A stretch of DNA of 64,000 nucleotides from Meira nashicola (taxonomy: Eukaryota; Basidiomycota; Exobasidiomycetes; Exobasidiales; Brachybasidiaceae): contig BCJU01000002.1 of the NCBI GenBank assembly GCA_001600355.1, positions 2,790,001-2,854,000 of the forward strand, in the 5' to 3' direction. The translations under genes and the position numbers were made by a program. The notes beneath the pieces are model-generated. The model saw nothing but the letters and a program-made list of their open reading frames with translations. It was not told where the DNA came from and made no database searches. Of this stretch, positions 21,701 through 29,277 are shown piece after piece. The stretch's first letter is position 1, and every line of letters starts with the position of its first letter.

Positions 21701-22228
21701 AAAGCAATCGCAAGAGATCATTGTGTTGGTGAAAAGACAGATGAACTTAGTGAAGAGGAAGTATTCATGGGTCATATATTTACAAGATCTTCGGGCGGTG
21801 CAAGATTAAAACCTTACGATGCTTCTACAGCTTTGCAAGATGATTTTGAAAACCTTTGCAAACAGATGCGACTAGACATTTTGATCAAAAGAGAAGTCCG
21901 AAAAGGTAATCAAGAATTATTTCGAGTGATGTGGCGATGGATCAATAATGAGCTAGAAGTTAAAGCAACTGTCGAAGATGTTGAAGCACAATTGACAAAA
22001 GCGTTGAATGAAGAAGCAAAGGAAGAACAAAAGAGAAACGAAATTCTCACTCTTTGGTCTCAAGAGCTTCATTTTGCTATCCAACAAGGCTGCGCTTTCA
22101 TCGAAGTCACTTTAGGAAAGCATGAATTTGGCAGAAGCGCTCCATGGGTCATCATCCCTGCCATATTGAAAGCTCATCAGTGCATCGATTGCATCGAAAA
22201 TGCTTGGCTGTACAAATCCCCAATATGA
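18737..22228 (+). CDS. Cellular RNA-dependent RNA polymerase (RNAi-type RdRP)
   Basis: A 1163-residue polymerase of the eukaryotic RdRP family (S. pombe Rdp1, Neurospora QDE-1/SAD-1), which makes double-stranded RNA that Dicer cuts into small RNAs. The catalytic DLDGD motif is intact at residues 763-767 within LAGGDLDGDIYF. Upstream family blocks include FSDGVGMISP, QIRLAGAKG and VLRKSMVKYP, then the LVGGLDEFEFLLPNQI and GPCLVGRNPLLAPGDVQ stretch typical of the core. The length is close to that of Rdp1-type enzymes. The N-terminal 180 residues are less recognisable. The gene reads through without introns from the ATG at 18737. It is convergent with mL38, with an 85-bp gap. Confidence 0.95.
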   Translation: MVDNTVQEDAEGWDNDSNHNPKKRANSGAFEIEDDFHTSTLLDISSVECGGFDDGDRYCQGWKKEAKTSVSFISFDMNELKLHIRIDHDIIQADIIQIANIFSNVAKTKVYITFNYPPTFLRDATPEDISKPNDWLESESFDLSHSYGRYHRIGAFDNIHKQCAQYGMVYRLSISEPKHIEAFFRGTRDRLELACLVEEKDDDPLYAFEMNEFTWALGKMSIEVGFQAQALVVPNGLLPKDIIELSQVIQETELRLGVGIASQAIRLLRNCELNRGPFCRYKGLEMVSLFDVKSILQDYAGDETELIMFKRQDQPPIHSVFLTPSYGIRLEGPNHDQGNRILRQYQGYEKYFLRTRFIEEDGSDLSIRSDYSVDSQLMLKDRYGNALKREGILVAGRRFYFLAYSNSGLKELTSWFVCSFTKDSGETLNADKIRESIGDLSQISNPARFAARMGQAFTTSMIAVEVQRSWIRVEPDITTEDGKYEFSDGVGMISPAVGQLVLDVIQKFKGQIRPIQAFQIRLAGAKGIVVINPTLEGNVVVLRKSMVKYPMPNNEKVMMEVPTYYSIPFTMYLNRQFINLFSSLGIPAETFLEFQNDAIDALQKASLDPMEAAALHRSNSLGRAANLKPLITMLNDCGINAVRQVDFLRDVNSSFIDYALRKIKYHARVPVPLCHTLVGGLDEFEFLLPNQIVASVLELDAEEPKYLEGPCLVGRNPLLAPGDVQSAFAIRPPKEHPLSTIHNVVLFSQIGKRPLPSMLAGGDLDGDIYFIVQHPKLLKIQVQCEPADYQKPELLQFESKCTIDDVADFFLDYIRLNSVGQTANRHLQLSDQRAQGALDPDCIRLAQMHSIAVDFCKTGVTNQFGEMPMCSRLRPDFMQRESDIESIRIHSKLQTSQLRLSNKPKFEYYQSNKPLGLLFRAIDVYSHTKRFAEEVDLIIKDEEKKIGDKNASWLGTLWNHLTRQKRAQGLVDFVDEMKPKAKRYHQLLKAIARDHCVGEKTDELSEEEVFMGHIFTRSSGGARLKPYDASTALQDDFENLCKQMRLDILIKREVRKGNQELFRVMWRWINNELEVKATVEDVEAQLTKALNEEAKEEQKRNEILTLWSQELHFAIQQGCAFIEVTLGKHEFGRSAPWVIIPAILKAHQCIDCIENAWLYKSPI

Positions 22229-22313
22229 CAGCCCTCAAGCAAATAAGAATGTTCTCATTCAATTTAAAGGTACATATAAATACAACATAATCCGTTTCAA
22301 AGATGTACCATAT

Positions 22314-23399
22314 TCACTGAGCAAGCTCGCTCAAAAATACGGGCTCCTTCATCTGTAGAATATCTTTGTAGACCTTGCTGATCGCTTTACTACTTTCTTG
22401 AGACCATTGCGCTCGCCAGAAATGAAGACCCTTAGGAGAAAGAAGGGGATATCGTTCTATAAGTTGAGGAATAGAGAAGCCTTTTCGCTCGATATCCTCA
22501 GCGGGGCTGATGATGTTCGATTGGTCTTGTTCCAAGAGTATCAATCCATATCTGTGGTATTTTGTGCCATTTTGTGGATGAGGAGGAATATACGATAAGG
22601 AGACTTGCTCTGGAGTAACTTTCACTTGAGTTTTTGTTAGTGAAAGTGGCACATTGTGAGCAAGCCAAAGAGCGTAAGTTGACAATCGATCATGTTCAGG
22701 TTCAGGAGCGTCCAGGTCGACCAAAGCCAGAGTGTATAAACGTTCTTCAGTATGAAAAGGTGTAATGGTGATTTTTGGTTCATCTACACTTTTGTTTGCA
22801 TCAACAAAGCAGCCCACAGTTACATCACCTGCTTCTCCTCCATGATCGTGAATTCCGCTTCCTTCGCCAAAAGCGACTTGTACATCAACCATCGGGACAA
22901 TGGAGGTGCAAATGCCTGGTACAACACGCATCAGACGGGATCGCTCCAATAACCTTGGTAATGTTTTCTCTCTCCATATCTTTTCGCGTAAATGAGCGTA
23001 AACAGGATTACTCAAAGGCACATTTGAGTCATGCTTGAATTTCCAACGTACTTCTGGATCATTGATTTGACTTGCAATAGATGTTGAGTATAATCTTGCT
23101 TCAGCTAATGCACGTTCAGGAGAATTTAGAGGAGCTGCTTCCACTTCTGATTTTAATGTTACGAGTTCTTTTTTGAGTTGTGAAGATTGTTCACTTATAA
23201 ATTTCAAAGCTTCATCGTATGCAGGCTCTACTCCTGGATCAATAGGTGGTTTCCAAGTTGTTGTTGTTGTAGCAGATGTACTACTTGAAGCAGAAGAATC
23301 ACTCGAAGCAACAGTAGCCAAGCGCCTTTGCACTTGTCTCTTTATCAAACTTTGCGATTGTAATCGTACCAAAGAAGATGATGCTCTTGAAAACGTCAT
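22314..23399 (-). CDS. MRPL35: Mitochondrial large ribosomal subunit protein mL38 (MRPL35, PEBP fold)
   Basis: A 361-residue mitoribosomal protein. The first ~30 residues (MTFSRASSSLVRLQSQSLIK, then RRLATVASS) are a typical mitochondrial presequence. The conserved block DPEVRWKFKHDSNVPLSNPVYAHL-REKIWREKTLPRLLERSRLM is characteristic of the yeast MRPL35 family. It is followed by a phosphatidylethanolamine-binding-protein-like domain (about 190-330) with TLALVDLDAPEPEHDRLS and WLAHNVPLS. In mL38 the PEBP fold is structural; ligand binding is not implied. The ATG at 23399 is supported by the presequence. Confidence 0.92.
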   Translation of the reverse strand: MTFSRASSSLVRLQSQSLIKRQVQRRLATVASSDSSASSSTSATTTTTWKPPIDPGVEPAYDEALKFISEQSSQLKKELVTLKSEVEAAPLNSPERALAEARLYSTSIASQINDPEVRWKFKHDSNVPLSNPVYAHLREKIWREKTLPRLLERSRLMRVVPGICTSIVPMVDVQVAFGEGSGIHDHGGEAGDVTVGCFVDANKSVDEPKITITPFHTEERLYTLALVDLDAPEPEHDRLSTYALWLAHNVPLSLTKTQVKVTPEQVSLSYIPPHPQNGTKYHRYGLILLEQDQSNIISPAEDIERKGFSIPQLIERYPLLSPKGLHFWRAQWSQESSKAISKVYKDILQMKEPVFLSELAQ

Positions 23400-23781
23400 T
23401 GTTGATCAGGTTGGCCAGTAAGAAGAAGAAGAGTATTGAAAAGAATCTCCGGATCCCCTTTTGCGCTAGAGAAGAATCTTACAGACAGAAATATTATAAA
23501 CACGTGAAAAAAATCCGCCAAGAATCGCGCTTCTTAACCAGCCCCTTATTACGCCCGTCTTTTTGAGTCGGACAACTGACTTTAAGCTGGGTGCTGTAAA
23601 TTAGTCCTATGAACAGGGACTCAAAGTCTGTGCATGCATACATAGTCTAGAAGGGAACATGCCTTTATGTACCTAAATGCTAATACAGGAAAGACTAGAG
23701 GATTGCATGTTCCCGTATACATAGATCACCATCAAAACTTCACCTTCTTGCTTTAATTGCTTGAAAGATTGATAAAACATA
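23400..23781. promoter_or_regulatory. Divergent intergenic region, mL38 / VPS74
   Basis: These 382 bp lie between divergent starts. No gene is seen. The middle holds interleaved inverted repeats (23643-23714), listed separately. Confidence 0.4.
23643..23714. repeat. Interleaved inverted repeats
   Basis: Arm pair 1 is TAGTCT (23643-23648) and AGACTA (23692-23697). Arm pair 2 is GGGAACATGC (23653-23662) and GCATGTTCCC (23705-23714). The order is A-B-A'-B', so both stems together would make a pseudoknot-like fold in RNA. Either pair alone could instead be a protein-binding palindrome. All arms are read directly from the sequence. Confidence 0.6.
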
Positions 23782-25053
23782 ATGTCTTCTGCCGGTACAG
23801 GTTTGCAAAGAAGGCGAGGCGGTGGACATGGAGGGCCAGGTAATTATGAAGATGATGAAGGACCATCACGTACAGGATCTCCATCTCCAATGTCAGGAAA
23901 TGGAACGGCATCTGGAAGCGGTACAAATGGAACAACTAGAAGGAGAACGAAAGAAGAACAAGCAGCAGCTTCTTTAGCACACGACAGGAACGGTGGACCA
24001 GAAGTACGAGGAGGAGCAGGAAGTATAACTGTAACCAGTGCAGCAGGAGGACATAGGATAGCATATGATCCTAGAGATTTAGAAGATGAAGATGAAAGTG
24101 CAGAACATCCTCGATTGACATTGATGGAAGAATGTCTTTTGATGGGATTAAAGGATAAACAAGGTTATTTATCCTTTTGGAACGATAATATATCCTATAC
24201 ATTGAGAGGATGCATTCTGATCGAATTGGCTTTACGAAAACGTATTTCGGTTTCGCGAGATACATCAGCTTTACATAGACCTAGAGGAGTCTACGTTGCA
24301 CCTGTTCAAGATCGATTAGTAGAAGTAATAGATGGTAAAATGACTGGTGAAGTGCTACTGGATGAAACATTGAAATTGATGAAAGCAAGCGAAAGGATGA
24401 GCACAGCACAATGGGTGGATTTGCTAAGCGGTGAAACATGGAACGTGACAAAGATTGGATATCAACTTAAACAAGTTCGTGAAAGATTAGCAAAAGGTTT
24501 AGTAGATAAAGGCATTTTACGAACCGAAAAGAGAAACTTTTTATTATTCGATATGGCAACTCATCCGATCTCCGATTCTTCCGCAAAAGATGCTGTCTTA
24601 CGTCGAATCTTATCTCTCTTAACATCTACCAATACGACAGTCCATTCCAATCTACTCTATCGTGAGGAAAAGCGAAGGATCTTGTTTCCTGCAACAAGAG
24701 CGCTTTGTCTACTTTGTTGCAGTTTCAGTGCAAACGTTTTGGAGAATGCTCTAACTCACCTTTCCTACGATGCACGCGAATCAGCCTTTCAAAAAGCCGA
24801 TGATATCTTGACTGAATTTGCTCAATGGCCAATGGCTCCTTCTTCATCTGTTGCAACCAAAAGTGCATCTCAAAGGATTGGCGAAGGAAGTTTGGCATCT
24901 CCAAATTCTGAATCTATAAATGGAGGAGCGAGTATATTGGAGTTGGGCAAGGCTGTTCGAGCAGAGATGCAATCGGATCAGCCAGCAATGGGAGCGTTCG
25001 AGGCTATTGCAGGTGTGTTACACACACTAAGTCGGATGGATTCACTACTATAG
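23782..25053 (+). CDS. VPS74: Vps74/GOLPH3-family Golgi PI4P-binding protein
   Basis: A 423-residue Golgi peripheral membrane protein that binds phosphatidylinositol 4-phosphate and retains glycosyltransferases through their cytosolic tails. The GPP34 domain spans about 110-420. It shows LTLMEECLLMGLKDKQGYLSFWND, the ISYTLRGCILIELALRKRI helix, a GEVLLDETLKLMK segment, and WVDLLSGETWNVTKIGYQLKQVRERLAKGLVDKGIL. The N-terminal ~100 residues are Gly, Ser and Thr rich and contain an early Arg-rich run (LQRRRGG), as family members use for membrane contact. It is intron-free, with ATG at 23782. Confidence 0.95.
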   Translation: MSSAGTGLQRRRGGGHGGPGNYEDDEGPSRTGSPSPMSGNGTASGSGTNGTTRRRTKEEQAAASLAHDRNGGPEVRGGAGSITVTSAAGGHRIAYDPRDLEDEDESAEHPRLTLMEECLLMGLKDKQGYLSFWNDNISYTLRGCILIELALRKRISVSRDTSALHRPRGVYVAPVQDRLVEVIDGKMTGEVLLDETLKLMKASERMSTAQWVDLLSGETWNVTKIGYQLKQVRERLAKGLVDKGILRTEKRNFLLFDMATHPISDSSAKDAVLRRILSLLTSTNTTVHSNLLYREEKRRILFPATRALCLLCCSFSANVLENALTHLSYDARESAFQKADDILTEFAQWPMAPSSSVATKSASQRIGEGSLASPNSESINGGASILELGKAVRAEMQSDQPAMGAFEAIAGVLHTLSRMDSLL

Positions 25054-25218
25054 CCTTTCAGTGATCAGTGTAATCTCCTGCCAATATCAATTCCTTAATT
25101 CATACGAATTGTAACTATGTTGTAATTGGAATATTCTTTTCGTGGACATTGGAAAAAAAGTATGAATGTGTAGACATGGTATTGATACAGATAGGTACAG
25201 AAGGGAATGAAAAGGAAA

Positions 25219-28200
25219 TCATGCGTATTGCTCCAGATCAAGGGTAAGCGTACGTGAAGAGTTGATATCTTGATTACGCATGACACCCAAAAGAGCTTGA
25301 CTCTTTTCGTATAACATTGCCTTTAATGAAATAACGATGAATTGAAATTCTGGACTGGCTCTTGAACGAATATAAGCCGCAACACGGGCCACATTTTGAG
25401 CATCAAGAGCGGCATCAACTTCGTCCAAGACAAAGAAAGGTGCAGGCTTATAGCTATGAATGGCAAACAGTAATGCCAATGCAGCCACTGATTTTTCACC
25501 TCCGCTCAATTGATCGATACCACGGAAACTTTTTGTAGGTGGCATGGCAGTATACAAAACACCGTCCAAGTAAGGCTCATTATCATTTTGCAGATCCAAA
25601 TACGCATTTCCACCTTTTGGAGCTGCTTTGTTACGAGTGAGATCTTTGTATACTTCATCCACTTTTGTACTAATATGATCGAAAGCACGATGATAAAGCT
25701 CACTGCGTAATTTGCGTAAACGCAAAAATTCATCTTGTGCCTTCTTTACTTCGCGAGTGGCTTGTTCCAGCTCAGCACCTGCATCTGCCAGTCTATCTTC
25801 TGCATCGCCCATTCTATCCATCATCTTTGCATTGGGTGCAATCATTTGCTCCAAATCATTCGCTGCTGCTACAATTTGTGCTTGTAATTCTTCGCCGGTC
25901 TCTCTACTTCCATCGCGTTTATCTTGTGCAGTGAGCATGCTATAATTTGGTTTTACTCCATAGTCCGGTACAGAAACAGAACTTTCTCCATTCTCATCTT
26001 CATCATCAAAGTCCAATTCCATCTCTGCATCATCGCCAAGAGGCACCTTTTTCAAATCACCGCTTGCGAGAGGAAGCTTGATCTCTTCCAATCTGCATCG
26101 GCGATAGATTGCTGTGCGATCGTTTGCGTGCTTTTCTATCGCTAATCGAGCATTGGAGATCTCTTTTGTTGCAGCGTCCAGGGCTGCTTGTGCTTCATTG
26201 AGCGTGTTCTTTGCCAGACTAAAGGCTTTCTTGGTCTTTGTCTCTTCCTGTTTCAATTGCTCAATATGTTCATGAATACGTTGGACTTCTTCTCGAATAG
26301 AAGCTAATTTTGTTTGAAGCTCTTTTTGTGAATCGAGACGATCTTTCAACTTTTGCTGCTCACGTTCAACAGCGTTCTCATTTTGTCGCAACCTTTGCTT
26401 TGATGCTTCCAATTGGGATTGTTCGAATTTGATAGCATGATCGAGGCGCTTCATTTGCAATTCAAATTCTGAACGTGCATCATTTTGAAGCTGCATAAGT
26501 TGCATTTGATGATCTTCGTATTCACGAATGTTGCTCACACCAATTCGCGCACAAAAGTCAGCGAAAATGCGATCATCCTCGGTATTGACTGTTTGTTGAA
26601 TACCAGTAGTTTGAGATTGAAGTTGTTCTAACTCTGCTTGGGCTTGGATAATTTGTGGAACCAATCCAGTTAATTGTTGCTTGACAACTTTGAGCTCGCT
26701 TTGTACACCTTTGAGACGAGTGTTGATCTCCTTCAATTCATCATCAATCGAGTTCCTTTCAATCTCGTAGCGGGTGATATTGGATGTGTCCTGCTCAGTA
26801 CGACTTAGCTCATGTTGTTCTGCTGCCAATGATTTCAATTCTGCCATTGACTCATCACGTTGACGCTTGAAGCCTTCCACTTCACGGTCCTGCCAGCGTG
26901 GTCCAGATGTTTCACCACTTTGACCGCCTGTAATTAAACCACTTTTGTGAATAATCGTGCCCTCCAAAGTGACCGCTTTGACCTGTTGACGTTTCTCATA
27001 CACAACATTTCTTGCAATATCCATACTATCGCAAACAAGAGCATTTCCACATGCGTAACGCATTGCACGCTCTAGGTGACTGTCGAATTCGATAATATCG
27101 ATGGCCAATCGGGCTCCAGGAGCGATACTGCGCAGACGATCATTGATGTCCTTGGTTTGAATAGTGTCTAATGGAATGAAAGTGGCTTGGCCAATGCGTT
27201 GTCTTTTGAGATAATCTATGCATTCGATAGCCTCTTGCTGTGTTGCCACAATGATCGCATCAGCATTCTTACCCAAGACAGTTTGAATAGCTGTATCATA
27301 TTTGCGCTGTGTTGGCTTACACAAATCTGTGAATCGACCTTGAACACCAGGATAAAGGCGACGTAAAGCTGCAATGGTTTCGCGTAATCGTGCTTCTTTT
27401 TCCGATTCACGTTGCATATGACCAGCTTCGACCAAATTTTGCAAGCACTGCGCAAGTGTGGCATTCAATTCATCCATTCGCTTCTTGATGGAATCCTTTT
27501 TTGCCTTCATCTCACGCACGGATGATCGTGCCTTTTCCAACTCATTTTGCACTTTACGTGATTTCTCTTGTACTGCATCCTTTCTTTGACTCAAAGCTTG
27601 CTCCTCTGTTTCTAGTTTCGCTTTCTGGGCCTCAGTAGCCCTCAATTTGTCCTGCAAAGTCTGCAGCACTCCTTTTTGGGATCTAATCTTCATCGAAAGT
27701 TCTTCCAGTTGTTGACGTTCTTTGCGTGCCCGTAAACTAGCTTCCGCTTTCAATTCGTGATATCGTTGGAGGTCATCTTCGCCCAACCTTAGACCACGTT
27801 TAGCAGTGATGCGTGCTTGTTCCGCCGCGGCTCGATCTGCAGCTTCTTTAGCATTTTGATGGTCGCGTTGATACTTTGCAATATTTGCTTCGTATTTAGC
27901 AATATCTGTCTTTACACTTTTGATAATCTCTTCGCTGCTGGCAATCTTGTTCTTACTGTGTGCCATACTTTGATCCAAAGCATCCAAATCTGGTTGAATT
28001 TTCTCAGCCTCTTTTTCACGCTTTCGAAGGTTTCTCTGTTGTTCCAAGATCGATTGTGCAGCTTCACCCTGCTTTTTGCGAGCGGCATCAACGTTCTCTT
28101 CAGCTTCTTCTACTTCACTGCGAAGATACGGAAGACGTTCAGAGGCTTGCTTGATTGTTTTTGTCAAATCACCCACATTCTTGTTAATGTGAAATAGCTG

Positions 28201-28977
28201 CCAAAGCATATGATGAATGATACTGGCATCTCTCTCCTTTTGCAGACGTTTAAAACGATCTGCTTCATTCTTTTGATCTTTGAAATGTCTCACCTCTGAA
28301 TGCATATTACGACGTTTGTTCGAGATGACCGTATAATTTTCACGAGCACGATCATGTGCATGTTTTGCAGCATCGTATTGTTCCTTGTGTTCCAATGAAC
28401 CACTGATTTGATCCACCAGTCTGCTCAACTCTTTGGGATTTTGCGAGGCAACAGCTTCAACATCGCCTTGAAACACGAGAAAATTCTTTGCTTTGACGAG
28501 AATATTGAATGATTTCAAGCGATCATTGTATGCGCTCGCAGACATTGCTCTACCGTTCACGCGATATTCGCTATTGCCATTAATTGTGATACTTCTTTGA
28601 AATTCATACTCTGCACCATCCTTATCTTGATAGACTGCTGTGACAGATGCTCTTTTTGCATTTGTTTGTTCCAAAGTTGCCAATGCTTCAACCGCTTGTT
28701 CATCTTCGGCATTATCATCTTGCATTTCCACATCTTCACCAATTGGTCTATTTGCTGCATTTGGATCTAATCTCCTTCCGCGATAGATCAAATCTTTCAA
28801 TTGACCGCTACGAAGTTGAACACTTTTGACACCTAGCACAAAACTGATAGCGTCCATCAAATTCGATTTACCACTTCCATTTGGACCGATGACTGAATTG
28901 AAGGAACGAAAAGGACCAATCACCTGCTTTCCACGATATGACTTGAAGTTCTCCACTTCTAAGCGTAGAAGGGGCAT
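25219..28977 (-). CDS. SMC1: Cohesin subunit SMC1
   Basis: A 1252-residue ATPase that pairs with SMC3 in the cohesin ring. Walker A (GPNGSGKSNLMDAI) lies at about 32-45, a coiled coil at about 165-500 and the hinge at about 525-680 (PGVQGRFTDLCKPTQRKYDTA, GKNADAIIVATQQEAI). A second coiled coil follows, with an acidic patch (DDAEMELDFDDEDENGE) inside it. The ABC signature is near 1157 (QLSGGEKSVAALAL) and Walker B near 1184 (FFVLDEVDAALD). RGIDQLSGGEKS and the length fit SMC1 rather than SMC3, SMC2 or SMC4. The frame is intact and intron-free. Two ACGCGT boxes lie 130-180 bp upstream. Confidence 0.95.
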   Translation of the reverse strand: MPLLRLEVENFKSYRGKQVIGPFRSFNSVIGPNGSGKSNLMDAISFVLGVKSVQLRSGQLKDLIYRGRRLDPNAANRPIGEDVEMQDDNAEDEQAVEALATLEQTNAKRASVTAVYQDKDGAEYEFQRSITINGNSEYRVNGRAMSASAYNDRLKSFNILVKAKNFLVFQGDVEAVASQNPKELSRLVDQISGSLEHKEQYDAAKHAHDRARENYTVISNKRRNMHSEVRHFKDQKNEADRFKRLQKERDASIIHHMLWQLFHINKNVGDLTKTIKQASERLPYLRSEVEEAEENVDAARKKQGEAAQSILEQQRNLRKREKEAEKIQPDLDALDQSMAHSKNKIASSEEIIKSVKTDIAKYEANIAKYQRDHQNAKEAADRAAAEQARITAKRGLRLGEDDLQRYHELKAEASLRARKERQQLEELSMKIRSQKGVLQTLQDKLRATEAQKAKLETEEQALSQRKDAVQEKSRKVQNELEKARSSVREMKAKKDSIKKRMDELNATLAQCLQNLVEAGHMQRESEKEARLRETIAALRRLYPGVQGRFTDLCKPTQRKYDTAIQTVLGKNADAIIVATQQEAIECIDYLKRQRIGQATFIPLDTIQTKDINDRLRSIAPGARLAIDIIEFDSHLERAMRYACGNALVCDSMDIARNVVYEKRQQVKAVTLEGTIIHKSGLITGGQSGETSGPRWQDREVEGFKRQRDESMAELKSLAAEQHELSRTEQDTSNITRYEIERNSIDDELKEINTRLKGVQSELKVVKQQLTGLVPQIIQAQAELEQLQSQTTGIQQTVNTEDDRIFADFCARIGVSNIREYEDHQMQLMQLQNDARSEFELQMKRLDHAIKFEQSQLEASKQRLRQNENAVEREQQKLKDRLDSQKELQTKLASIREEVQRIHEHIEQLKQEETKTKKAFSLAKNTLNEAQAALDAATKEISNARLAIEKHANDRTAIYRRCRLEEIKLPLASGDLKKVPLGDDAEMELDFDDEDENGESSVSVPDYGVKPNYSMLTAQDKRDGSRETGEELQAQIVAAANDLEQMIAPNAKMMDRMGDAEDRLADAGAELEQATREVKKAQDEFLRLRKLRSELYHRAFDHISTKVDEVYKDLTRNKAAPKGGNAYLDLQNDNEPYLDGVLYTAMPPTKSFRGIDQLSGGEKSVAALALLFAIHSYKPAPFFVLDEVDAALDAQNVARVAAYIRSRASPEFQFIVISLKAMLYEKSQALLGVMRNQDINSSRTLTLDLEQYA

Positions 28978-29277
28978 CTTGACTACCTATTATCAATCCG
29001 AGAAATGAATCGGCAGGAAAGTGATGATAATGAGTGAGGAGAATGTATGCACAACCTTGACAAGACATTTTGGGCTGGTATCCTGCTGCTGCTAATCATG
29101 CATATGCAACGCGTACAAAAATTCGTGTTGTTCACATCTACGTATGTAATGAACGCGTAAAGTTGGAACTTAACGCGACGCGCCACGTTCAAAGCCAAGA
29201 AAAAAAAAAACAACACCACATCTAGTCAAGATACATATAACAAAAGATACATTTTGTAATGGCGCATGTTACAATTA
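28978..29277. promoter_or_regulatory. SMC1 upstream region with two ACGCGT (MCB-like) boxes
   Basis: These 300 bp hold the SMC1 promoter and the HFM1 3' end. Perfect ACGCGT hexamers lie at 29109-29114 and 29153-29158, and ACGCG cores recur near 29172-29181. In yeasts ACGCGT is the MBF site that drives G1/S genes, cohesin genes among them. Function here is inferred. Confidence 0.45.
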
